A stretch of DNA of 64,000 bases from assembly GCA_029255685.2 (NCBI GenBank), contig CM055312.2, positions 14,594,649 to 14,658,648 on the forward strand, given 5' to 3'. The position numbers and the translations under genes were made by a program. Source of the DNA: Silene conica (taxonomy: Eukaryota > Streptophyta > Magnoliopsida > Caryophyllales > Caryophyllaceae). This document shows, one piece after another, positions 54,640 through 64,000 of this stretch. Under the pieces are notes generated by a model. That model did no database searches, was not told where the DNA came from, and saw nothing but the letters and a program-made list of their open reading frames with translations. Each line of letters starts with the position of its first letter. Positions within the stretch are counted from its first letter, which is position 1.

Positions 54640-56891
54640 TGTAACACCCCATTTATTTAAGGGCCTGTACTAGGACTCCTCAGATAAATAATGGTGTTAC
54701 CATCTCGGTTTCCCGAGGCAGTAGATACAAAGGGAAAGATAAACAGTACTTTAATTAAAATTAAACTCATGTCATGTTCTTACAACGGTTTCCGAAAGTC
54801 TTAACAAAATAAAGAAGTACAACTCATGCTAAACTGACTAAGGTGATCTAGACTCTAGTCTGGTCCGGATCCAAGCTCTTTCTCCCATAGCTCCCCTTAG
54901 TCTCAGCCACCTGTCAATCTGCTCCCCAATAAATTGGTTCATCACAGGTGATCACGAATACACAGGGTCAACCACGAGGTTGAGTAGGGAAAAGAGTAAA
55001 TATAACAATATAATAAACTCCGCACCGATCCAACGCCAAATAAACTCCGCACCGATCCAACGCCATATATACTCCGCACCGATCCAACGCCATATATACT
55101 CCGCACCGATCCAACACCAAATATACTCCGCACCGATCCAACACCGTATCACAAGACCCAATATATATTCACATCATAACAATATCTCAGAATGATATAG
55201 GTAGCACAATATAACGATCTCATGATATTATAACATAAACATGCTTATTACCACATAAGAACATAATACACATTATTATAAACCAGTATCTTCCCCTACC
55301 TGAAATAGCAGGAACGCAGACACAATCCGAGATATGCTTAGAAATGTTCCACTCGAAACTCGCTACCTAAACAGATATATGCAACGAATTAACAAACTTC
55401 CCGAACCCCTTAACGATCATACTTACTATACATAACAACCTTCCATAAGTGGAAAGTTTCCATAAATAGAAACTTTCCCAATATAGTAACTTTCCAAAAA
55501 TAGACGTCCCCATGACTTAAATAATTCCCGACTCGCATATTTAAATAACACGACCCGAAACCGTAAGAAAATAATAACACAATACTAAAATAATAATAAT
55601 ACAACATTAATAAAAATAGTAATAATAATAATACTAATAATAATCACAAAAAAAAAAAAATAATAACACATTAAACACGACACACCAACAGCCCCACAAC
55701 CCGCCATCAAACTGCCCTGAAACCACTGTGATACGCCACTACACCCTCCGACAACCATCACCACGCGTACCCAGCACCACAACCTACCCCCACGGCCACC
55801 GTCAGACCCCTCGACTTCCACCGTCGTGGTGAACCAGTGCTTACACCAGGCCTGGTTTCTCACGCTGACTCCCTGACCAGACCCAAACACCAACCCCTTG
55901 AAACACACTCAGCCACCACGACACCCTGTTTCCACCACCACAACCCTCTGAGACACCAGACCCACAAGACTCGGTGGTAACACCGTGTCGACCTCCCCCG
56001 AGTCAACGGTGTTACCACCCCCAAGGTCACCCCTAACAAACTGACTTACAAAAATAAAAGACGAAACATCAGCCCCTTGGTACAACCCCTATCGACTACC
56101 CCTTAACCACCACACCCAACTGCCGTGAACCACCACAACTGCCTTCAACAGACACCCCTAGGCACTGCTTGACTCCTCAACCCGAGACCCATACCAAATA
56201 AACCCCTGAACACGACTCAAACATACCATAAATTAACATTCAGAAAACGTATATAATAAAACGAATAACAGTCATCCCTTGAACCCGTATTATCACCCTT
56301 CACGACAACCATTAACGACCAACGACACCCAACCCACGATTTGTATATGTTCTTTACGTGATCTAGCACAATTCTATGTAAAAACATCGAAGGTTCAACG
56401 TGTTAAACTAGCCTGATTATGGTATACAAACTACAAGACTCACAGGACTAAGAAAAACGTGTGTGACTTATCAGTTTTTCAGTCCAAACGAACCACCGTG
56501 AGCCACCCTTCGATCACCGTGCAAGGTTTCGTTTCTTACTTTGACGTGACGGCTAAAGGTTGGTGTAGCAGATTAGGGTTAGGGTAAGTTTAGGGTTTTT
56601 GGAAGGTGTTAAAAGGTGGCGGTAGCATGGTCTCTAAGTAGGGTTTTGTGGAGCTGTTTTTTAAAACAGTCGTGGGCTTGGGGTTGTGGCACACATTACG
56701 AGGCCCAAGCCACGCGCATAAGGTCTAGGGATCGATCCCCATCACGACCTAAACATAGAGCTAGAGGTCTAGGGTTCGAACCCTCTTAACAACCTAATCT
56801 CATAACTCGATTCGTTACTTAACAAATAGACTTAACTATCGACACAAACCAATAAACTCAATTATCGCGTCTAGATTTTAGAGGTATTACA
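54640..56891 (-). repeat. Tekay right LTR (5' LTR)
   Basis: 2,252 bp, uninterrupted. It matches the split left LTR with many substitutions and a shorter AAT microsatellite (about 55619-55645). It ends GGTATTACA and is followed by the duplication GTGGG. Confidence 0.94.
55021..55155. repeat. 27-bp tandem repeat, five copies (Tekay right LTR)
   Basis: Units begin CGCACCGATCC at 55021, 55048, 55075, 55102 and 55129. Confidence 0.92.
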
Positions 56892-56896
56892 GTGGG

Positions 56897-58289
56897 AGTA
56901 AGTAGTTTTTGCTATTTACTGATGATTGTAGCAGAATGAGTTGAGTATACTTCTTGCCGGCCAAATCAGAGTCCTTTGATTATTTCAAAAAATTCAAAGC
57001 AATGGTACAGATTCAAAGTGGAAAGAATCTGAAGTGTCTTAGGATAGATCGAGGAGGAGAATTCACTTCCTAAGAATTCACTACTTTCTATGAAAATGAA
57101 GGTGTGAGTAGGGAATTGACTGCCCCATACACAGTAGAGCAGAATGGTGTTGCAAAAAGGAAGAACATGATTGTAATTGAAATGGCAAGGAGCATGTTGA
57201 GGGCAAGAAGACTCCCAAATGATCTATGGGGTGAAGCAGTCTCAACAGCCGTGTATATCTTGAACACCTCACCAACTAGGGTTGTTCAAGATAGAACACC
57301 TTATGAAATCTGGACAAGAATGAGGCCAAATGTAAGTCATCTTAGAGTGTTTGGCTGTTTAGCTTATGCTCTAGTCAATTTAAGGACAAAGCTTGATGAA
57401 AAATCAGTAAAAATGCATATTTATTGGATATGCTACTCAGTCCAAAGCATATAGGCTATATAATCCAGTGAATGGAAATGTGATAATTAGCAACAATGTA
57501 ATATTTTCTGAAAATGAAGTTTGGGATTGGTCACAGAAAGGCGGTGGTCAAAGAGTGCTTGCGTTTGAGCTTGGATCTGAATCGCAGCAAGAGGAGGTGG
57601 ATCAAAATATCTCGGTGACACCGCGAACATCACTAGAGAGGCAAACAACATCATAAGACTCATCTTCTTCTAATGACGCACCACCAAGGAAGATGAAATC
57701 TCTGGAAGAAATTTATGAGACATATGGGTTTGCTCTTATGACCACAAAGCCAGTCCATTTTGATGAAGTTGTAAAACATATGGAATGGCAGCTTGCATTG
57801 GAGGAAGAAATCAGGAGCATTCAAAGAAATAAAACCTGGGAGTTAGTTGATTTACCAATCAATAAAAATGTGATTGGACTGAAGTGGGTGTTCAAAACCA
57901 AGTTCAACACAGATGGAAGCATACAAAAGCATAAGGCTAGGTTAGTGACAAAGAAGTATGCTCAAATGGAGGGAATTGATTTTGAGGAAACATTCTCACC
58001 AGTGGTAAGATTGGAGAATGTCAGAGTAATTCTTACTTTATCTGCTCAACTCAAATTAACAGTAGTATATCAATTTGATGTCAAGTCTGCATTTTTGAAT
58101 GGTGAACTTCGGGAAGAGGTGTATGTGGAGCAGCCACTTGGGTTTCTAAAGAATGAAGAGAGCACACGGTATACAGGCTGAAAAGGCTCTGTATGGGCTG
58201 AAACAGGCCCCTAGGGATTGGTACAGCAAGCTGGATGTCTTGTTTGCAAAGAATAATGGCTTTGACAAAAGTGAAAATGAGCCGACTTT
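56897..58289 (+). pseudogene. Ty1/copia pol remnant, integrase and RT part
   Basis: Continuation of the copia polyprotein from 28694. The integrase core has FTDDCSRM, RIDRGGEF and YTVEQNGVAKRKN (the D, D and E). Then come LWGEAVSTAVYILNTSPT and LRVFGCLAYA. The RT starts at WELVDLP, with VIGLKWVFKTKFNTDGS, HKARLV, FEETFSPVVRLE and FDVKSAFLNGEL, then LYGLKQAPRDWYSKLDVL. Several stops (for example in SK-stop-FLLFTDD and MS-stop-VYFL) and frameshifts near 57415 and 58170 kill it. The second CACTA interrupts RT at 58290, before the YVDD motif. Confidence 0.88.
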
Positions 58290-58304
58290 CACTACAAAAC
58301 AATG

Positions 58305-58745
58305 CTCTGTTTGCGACGGAATTTTCCGTCGCAAAAAGGGTGAAATCCGTCGCAAATGATGTTTTTGCGACGGATTTGCGACGGACTGCGTCTGTCCCAT
58401 ATTTTTGTCGCAAAAAGTTAATTTGCGACGGATTTTTCCGTCGCAACTTTTTTGCGACGGATTGACCACTCTTTGCGACGGATTGACCTTGACCAGAAGT
58501 CAAGGTCAGTCAAGGTTTGCGACGGAAAATCCGTCGCAAATGGGCCCCTTTGCGACGGATGTTCCGTCGCAAATCTTGACTGACCTTGACTTCTGGTCAT
58601 AGTCAGTCAAGGTTTGCGACGGAAAATCCGTCGCAAAGAGGCCCATTTGCGACGGATTTTCCGTCGCAAACCTTGACTGACCTTGACTTCTGGTCAAGGT
58701 TTGCGACGGATTGTCCGTCGCAAATTGAGACATTTCCGTCGCAAA
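58305..58745. repeat. CACTA-2 subterminal repeats (TTTGCGACGGA)
   Basis: Many inverted pairs GCGACGGA...TCCGTCGC, interleaved with copies of GACCTTGACTTCTGGTCA and its complement. Likely binding sites for the TNP1 protein encoded just inside. Confidence 0.88.
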
Positions 58746-58992
58746 TACCTGTGTGATTTTCCGGTTTCAGCCCTTTTTCCAGCTCCCCATTTCCATTGAA
58801 ATGATTCATTTTTTCCCTTTTGCATGATCTGTAAACCTGCAATTTCAGAAAAACGACCCAGCAACAAAAACTTGTCGGAGACAAGGGTTTTTAATATCTC
58901 TTTTCATAACTAATAAGAAAGTTTTACAAATGATAATCCAACTCAAAACTAAACATAGTCCGCGGTACATCAACTAAACAACCTAATGAAAT

Positions 58993-60603
58993 CTATCTAA
59001 CGGTCGTGTCGGTGGGCTGTGGGGTGGCGAAATGACTGGCCGCCCTAGCATTGTCGCCGCCATCATCGTCAAAGTCGCGTCTCGGCTGAGAAAAGCCTCC
59101 CGGGTTGCAGCTCTGAGTAGTGAACTGCGCCCCCTGTTGACTTAAGTATTCTTCAATTGCCTTCAGCCTTTGGGATGTCTCGAGATCGTTTTGTCTTAGC
59201 TGAGCATTCTCTCGAAGAACTCTGCCGAGGAAACCTGCAATGAATAGTCAAACATGATATTATATTCATTTAGTAAACGGTTAAATAATTGGTTAGTTTT
59301 AAATTTTAATAAACTATAAAATACAAACCTGGGGTGTATTGTGACTGGGTCCCAGCACTTGAGTGGCGACGACGCTCGTAAAGGACTGGGGCTGCATTTC
59401 CCATACCGAGTATCAACCCTTTCTTGTTGAAACCGCCGTGTTCTTCGAAGTAGATCTCGTTGTCGTCGATATCTTGCTCCGGGATCCCTTCACTTATCAT
59501 TTTGTTCTTTCTTGAAAAAACTTTTTCCTACAAAACAAAAATAAAATGTTATTAGTATACGTTAATTAATTAGTAAACCAAACTACTAAAATATAAAGAA
59601 AAGTTTCTGTTAACTTACAAATAGTGCTTTGGGTTTCGTTGATAGCCAACCCTTTTTAGGATGTTTTTTGGTCTTCTCAAGCAACTTCAAGGCCGATGGT
59701 ACATCAGTCCCATCTTCTCCAGCCTGCAATTTAAATCCAACCACAGTTGTTGAAAAAAACATTCAAGATTATCAAAGGGTGAAAATTATTGAAGACAAGA
59801 AAAAGTGAAGTAAAAACTAAACAATTACCATTTCATCCATCATCTGTAGGGTGTTTTTACGACCCATAATGTGAGTACCTAAGGCCTTGCCCTTTTCGGT
59901 ACTTCCCGACATCCGGTTGGTCTTGTTTTTGTCGGATTTCTCTTGGAATTTTGGATTGTCCTTTCTACCCTTCAGTTCTTCAAAAATATCCGCCGGTATC
60001 CACTGCGGCCTTTTCTCCGCTGGTTTCTGCATAGCGTAGTGGATTCTTTTGCGAAGGCGGTCTTTCATCATGTCTTCCCACGCCGACCTAACCGCTGCTC
60101 TATCACGAGGGTGAAAGGTAACTTTTTTCTGTTTCAAGAAAAAAAATAGTTAAATAAATATGAAACAATAAATAGGTAATAAATAATAAAACGGAAATAG
60201 GTAGTAAACAGTTAATAAATACCTCAAACCAATTCCACCACTCTTCCTTAATGTAATCCGACGCTTCTGACCAGTTGGGCGCATACTCCTTGTAGTTGCA
60301 AATAATGGTCTGTGTTATAAGAGTAGAAACGTCTTTGTCACTGAACCTGAAAAAGAGTTAAATGTGAAAATAAAATAGTCAACAAGTAATCATATTATAA
60401 TCAATATATACGTATATATAATCAATTACCGTAAACAAATAAGATACTTACCACTTGGCGCCTTCGTAATCAGTCGGATCGAGGTGTATTCGATGTGTAG
60501 GCGGCTGAGTCTCAGGTACAATCTCGTCCTCATCATGATTAGCTCCCGATCGTCCTCCCTCAGGCTGACGACTACCACCACCTCGTCGTCTTCCGCCCGG
60601 CAT
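58993..60603 (-). CDS. TNP1-like protein (Ptta/En/Spm family), intact, six exons
   Basis: Accessory DNA-binding protein of the CACTA element. Exons on the minus strand, GT-AG borders: 60603-60452, 60346-60223, 60128-59829, 59723-59619, 59527-59329 and 59234-58993, totalling 374 codons including the stop, with no internal stop. The N-terminus MPGGRRRGGGSRQPEG is Gly/Arg-rich. The Ptta/En/Spm domain runs through WWNWFE, KKVTFHPRDRAAVRSAWEDM, WIPADIFEELKGR and the KNKTNRMSGSTEKGKALGTH block. The C-terminus has a short coiled-coil-like stretch (ENAQLRQNDLETSQRLKAIEEYL). Exon number and phase match the gene of the first CACTA, whose stop codon corresponds to a Trp here. This supports both gene models. 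Confidence 0.87.
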
Positions 60604-60660
60604 ATTATTATCAAACTAATATAGCAACAATTAGAAAGAAATGCTTTACGTAATTAACAA

Positions 60661-62628
60661 TTAGAAAGCAACTGGGAGTAATCGCTCCATGAAGACGTGA
60701 CAATCATGACTTTTCAAACCGTGTATCTTCAATTCATTCATATCGACACACCTTCTCAAATCTGAAGCATAACCGTCGGGAAACTTCAGTTTGTATACCC
60801 ATTCACATAGGACCTTCTTTTGTTCCTTTTTCAAAACGACCGAATCCCCTTTTCTTCTACTCGAACAAAGAAGTAACATGTCTTTCTCTGCATTTGAGTT
60901 TAATTTCGTTTTTCCTTTCACGTCCATGACGGTGTTAATTATTTGCTCGAAGAAATTTTTCTCAATATGCATGACATCAAGGTTATGTCGAATTAGTAGC
61001 GTGCTCCAATAGGGAAGCTCCCAAAAGATGCTTTGTTTCCACCACCCAATCCGTTTCCCTTTAAGCAAATTCAGTTCACGTTCAGATCCATCCACAATTT
61101 TCGGTAGATGTTTGACACAATCCCATACTTCATTGCCTGTTAACCTCTTCGCAGCAACATCGTGCTCAACTTTCCCTTTTCTAAAATGCACCTTATCGTT
61201 ACGAAAAACATGATTCCTGTCTAAAAACTGTCGATGACAATCAAACCAACTCCATTTTTTCCCATGTTGTAGCCAAATTGACTTAGTCTCATTTTTCATA
61301 CAATATGGACATGCATGCTCACCTTGGGTTGTCCAACCAGATAACATGCCATATGCAGGAAAGTCGTTTATCGTCCATAGGAGTGCGGCTCTAAGATCAA
61401 AGTTTTGCTTCAGGGAAACGTCATAGGTTAAGATCCCCGTCTCCCATAATTGCTTCAACTCGTGAATAAGAGGCTGCAAATAGACATCAAGGTTTTTCTT
61501 TGGATTGTGGGGACCGGGAATAAGTAATGTTAAGAGCATAAACTGTCTTTTCATACAGAGCCAGGGTGGTAAATTGTATGGAGTAAGTATCACCGGCCAA
61601 CATGAATATTGCTTCCCAAATTGACTAAACGGTGCGAAACCATCAGTGCAAAGTCCAAGACGGACATTCCTAGGCTCAGATGCAAAATCAGGATGCAGCC
61701 GGTCAAACTGTTTCCAAGCCTCCCCGTCACTTGGATGAGACATTGTTCCACTAACACGAGGGTTTTCATAATGCCAACGCATTTCGCCCGCGATGTGCTT
61801 TGTGGCATAAAAGCGTTGCAACCGTGGTCCTAATGGAAAATAAGTTAAGAACTTTTCGGGAACTCTTTTGCCATTTGCATTTTTCTCTAATTTGTACCTA
61901 TTCGTACCACATTTTCTACACTTATCAAGGTGAGCGTCGTCCATCCAGAAAAGCATACATCCTACCGAGCAGGCATCTATCTTCTGATGGGGAAGTTGAA
62001 GAGCTTTAAGAATTTTTTTGGTTTCGTAGTAGTTACGCGTCATAAGATTATTTTCAGGAATCATATCTCCGATATATGACGCAAAACCATCTACACATTT
62101 TTCAGCTAAGTTGAATTCACATTTTAAAGTGATCAACCTTGAAGCCGACTGTAGCAATGTCATACGACTTCCTACATAAAGAGGTTGTTCGGCATGTTTT
62201 AGCATTTGGAAGAAAGCTAATACATTAGGATTTGGAGATTCATCGACTACCTCGGCGTTTAGAGCATCTTCCCTAATTTGATCAATGCTATCGCGTAACG
62301 CATCTTCCACCATATCTCTATAAGGATTGTCGGAGTGCATTGATGATCCTCCCTCTTCCTCAACGGAGAATTTCTCTCCGTGACACACCCAATCGTAGTA
62401 GTTATCACAAAACCCTCTCAAACCAAGGTGTTTCCGTACATCTTGCTCAACTAAATACTTTGTATTCTTACACTTAGAACATGGACACCTAATTTCCCTA
62501 TTCCTAACGTATTCGTCTTGTTGCTTAACATAGTTAATGAATTCATTAACACCAATTACGAAATCCTGCCTTATTTTTTTCCTAGAATCCAACCTTTCAT
62601 ACATCCATTTTCTTTCTAATCTCTTCAT
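60661..62628 (-). pseudogene. TNP2 transposase, C-terminally truncated
   Basis: Transposase that cuts the element ends. It starts MKRLERKWMYERLDS at 62628 (an upstream in-frame codon at 62664 is less likely, because the other CACTA starts at the same MKRLER). The transposase-associated domain comes first (zinc-like CPCSKCKN, about residue 50). The tnp2 core has LGLCTDGFAPFSQFGKQYSCWPVILTPYNLPPW, LLIPGPHNPKKNLDVYLQPL, ALLWTINDFPAYGMLSGW, HACPYC and HNLDVMHIEKNFFEQIINTVMDVKGK. The frame ends at residue 655 in HVFMERLLPVAF, just where a further domain normally starts. The TNP1 ATG follows only 58 bases later, so the C-terminal third is deleted and activity is doubtful. Confidence 0.85.
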
Positions 62629-62811
62629 AGTAAATCTACATATTTTAACAAACAATAACAACAACTAATTAACAACAACAATTAAATAAAAACTACATAT
62701 ATATATATAACAACAACTAACAACAAAAACTAGTTAACAACTTATTAACAACAATAACAATTAATTAACAACAGCAATTAAATAACAACTACATATATAA
62801 CAACAACTAAC

Positions 62812-62821
62812 AACAACAACT

Positions 62822-62861
<40 letters not shown>

Positions 62862-62946
62862 CCACCAACACCAACACCAACAACAACACCAACACCAACA
62901 ACAACAACAACACCAACACCAACACCAACACCAACACCAACACCAA
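62812..62946. repeat. (CAA)n/(CCAACA)n microsatellite
   Basis: AACAAC repeats passing into CCAACA repeats, part of a wider ACAACA-rich stretch from 62650, upstream of TNP2. Confidence 0.9.
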
Positions 62947-63010
62947 CCTGCAAAAAAGAACAATTTACATATATTGGTCTGGGGTCCTTATCTCTCCAGC
63001 CTAAACCCAT

Positions 63011-63219
63011 CTTTGAATCTTTCATACCATTAGTAAACACTCTTATATTTTCTTAATTGTAATGAGACAAAAATTGGGCAGCACTTCCCTATTGTTCTCC
63101 AAATACATTATATAGAATGTATTTGGAGAACAATAAGGAAGTGTTGCCCAATTTTTGTTTCATTACAATCAAGAAAATATAAGAATGTTTACTACCTAAA
63201 TGGCATGAAAGATTCAAAG
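63011..63219. repeat. Large near-perfect palindrome
   Basis: Left arm CTTTGAATCTTTCAT... to AAATACATT; right arm AATGTATTT... to ATGAAAGATTCAAAG. The arms are about 100 bases with few mismatches around a six-base centre near 63110-63115. As RNA it would form one long hairpin. Confidence 0.9.
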
Positions 63220-63899
63220 ACAGTCCCAAAACGGGGACTATTCAACAATTACACCTAATGTGTAATTATTGAACGGGTACTATTCAAGAATATTCTAAAC
63301 AAATCAACAACACTAACAATCAACAACAATGCAAATTTTATATCAAAAAACAAACCTCCTAAACATCTTAACAACAATATGCGACGGATTTGGGACGAAA
63401 TTAGCTACTAACCTAATATTACTAACCACCTAACAATACTAACTAAACTAATCAAATAACAATTAAACTAAACTAACTATTCCTAATAACAATAAAAAAA
63501 CAATAGTACGGAATTTGCGACGGAATTTTGCGACGGATTAAACAAAAAAAATTAAGACGGTATATTAATAAAATTAGTATACATACATAAGAAAGAAAGA
63601 AGTGGCGGTGAGGTGGCAGGTGGAGGAGGAAGGAGAGGCGGCTGGCCGGAGGAAGGAGGGGCGGCGAGGAGGAAGGAGGGGCGGAGGAGGAAGGAAAAGG
63701 AAGGAAGGAGAAGGAGAAGGAGAGGAAGAAGGAGGGGCGGTTGGGATCTCCGGCGACGGCGGCTCCGGCGGGGAGGTAGGGTAGGGTGGTTGGGTGGGTG
63801 GTTGGGTGGGTTGGGATCGCCGATAAATCGCTTAGGGTTTTTTTAATTAATTGTGAAATTGATTTGGGGGAAAAATGAGATCCGCGGGTCTGTATTAAA

Positions 63900-64000
63900 A
63901 AACTTTGCGACGGACTTTTGCGACGGAATTTCCGTCGCAAATCTGGTCAAGGTCAAATCTTGACCAGATTTGCGACGGAATTTCCGTCGCAAATATTGAC
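63900..64000. repeat. CACTA-2 further subterminal-type repeats
   Basis: Inverted copies of TTTGCGACGGA(A/C)TT and TCCGTCGCAAAT separated by GACCAGATTT/GGTCAAGGTCAAATC. The element end lies to the right of the window. Confidence 0.8.

Larger units (their letters stand above)
28700..56891 (-). mobile_element. Tekay-type Ty3/gypsy chromovirus, with Tat element nested in one LTR
   Basis: The LTRs begin TGTAACACCCC and end GGTATTACA on the plus strand. The left LTR is 28700-28885 plus 47259-49356, split by the Tat element; the right LTR is 54640-56891. The 5-bp duplication GTGGG flanks it (28695-28699 and 56892-56896). Coding is on the minus strand: gag-protease, RT, RNase H, integrase and chromodomain. 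The primer site is initiator-tRNA-Met type. It is inactivated by a TGA, a one-base frameshift and a TAG. It is inserted in a copia integrase region. Chromodomain plus gene order place it in the Tekay/Del branch of chromoviruses; the branch name is from family knowledge. Confidence 0.93.
58290..64000 (-). mobile_element. Second CACTA element, left end and genes, runs off the window
   Basis: Begins CACTACAAAACAATG inside the copia RT and is followed by subterminal repeats TTTGCGACGGA/TCCGTCGCAAA. Genes are on the minus strand in the order TNP2 then TNP1. The right end is not reached: the same repeats are still dense at 63900-64000. It inserted into the copia independently of the Tekay. Confidence 0.88.
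62947..64000. other. CACTA-2 TNP2 upstream region
   Basis: No gene. Contains a large palindrome (63011-63219), isolated GCGACGGA motifs (63381, 63517, 63530), a purine-rich GGAGGAAGG tract (63620-63740, the mirror of the C-rich tract in CACTA-1) and inverted GCGACGG motifs from 63905 to the window end. Confidence 0.75.

Noticed and set aside
58081-58503. ORFs with repeated CDG.SVA or FATDFPSQ text
   Set aside because: Translations of the CACTA subterminal repeats, not proteins.
62761-62946. Val/Leu-rich ORF
   Set aside because: Translation of the CAA/CCAACA microsatellite.
63473-63940. 155-codon ORF with His/Pro/Ser-rich text
   Set aside because: It runs through purine-rich low-complexity DNA and subterminal motifs; no family likeness.

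Overview
This is a stretch of a plant nuclear genome, almost certainly a eudicot. One host gene enters from the left: the last five exons of a respiratory burst oxidase homolog (NADPH oxidase) at 23-1059. Everything I can identify to the right of it is transposable-element DNA, nested several layers deep, with AT-rich spacer between. The plant origin rests on GT-AG spliced genes, the RBOH C-terminus, Athila, Tat and Tekay Ty3/gypsy lineages, CACTA elements with TNP2/TNP1 gene pairs, MULE-like elements and a Stowaway-like MITE. I do not commit to a genus.

Layout. (1) 23-1059: RBOH 3' end, then AT-rich spacer to 3340. (2) 3341-15625: a complete CACTA transposon with 3-bp target duplication (TSD) ACT. 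Its TNP2 gene is internally deleted and its TNP1 gene carries one stop codon. An Athila-type LTR retrotransposon (4662-13144, TSD ATGAG) sits inside the acidic tail of the TNP2 remnant. (3) 15629-23945: spacer with two tRNA-SINE-like heads, then a long irregular AT-rich repeat field. The field is split by a MULE (18711-20910, 9-bp TSD) that carries a GH1 beta-glucosidase fragment, a MITE-like inverted repeat and a LINE 3' end. (4) 23946-28211: two more MULE-like inverted-repeat elements and a Stowaway-like MITE. (5) 28222-58289: a four-layer nest. A decayed Ty1/copia pol contains a Tekay-type chromovirus (28700-56891, minus strand, TSD GTGGG). One LTR of the Tekay contains a Tat-lineage element (28886-47258, plus strand, TSD CAACT). 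The Tat protease region contains a second Athila-type element (31811-39970, minus strand, TSD ATGGG). (6) 58290-64000: a second CACTA element that runs off the window, with genes on the minus strand. Its TNP1 is intact (373 codons, six exons) and its TNP2 is truncated.

How the parts work together. The Tat element has nearly everything a mobile element needs: LTRs, tRNA-Lys primer site, gag, protease, RT, two RNase H domains, integrase and polypurine tract. It is broken by the nested Athila copy and by two in-frame UAG codons, and it also carries an antisense spliced gene. Both Athila copies keep a long open gag-protease ORF (956 and 972 codons) but have no RT, RNase H or integrase, so they look like non-autonomous derivatives mobilised in trans. 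LTR divergence (about 2 differences noticed in Athila 2, 3 in Tat, about 9 in Athila 1, many in Tekay) agrees with the nesting order.

The most unusual signal is in the two Athila copies. A 12-bp motif, GGTCGACCGACC with its reverse complement and the palindromic form GGTCGGCCGACC, occurs in doublets whose start points are always 21 bp apart. The doublets are in the LTRs, inside the gag reading frame (as GRPT repeats) and in the 3' non-coding region. I know of no named element feature that explains this.
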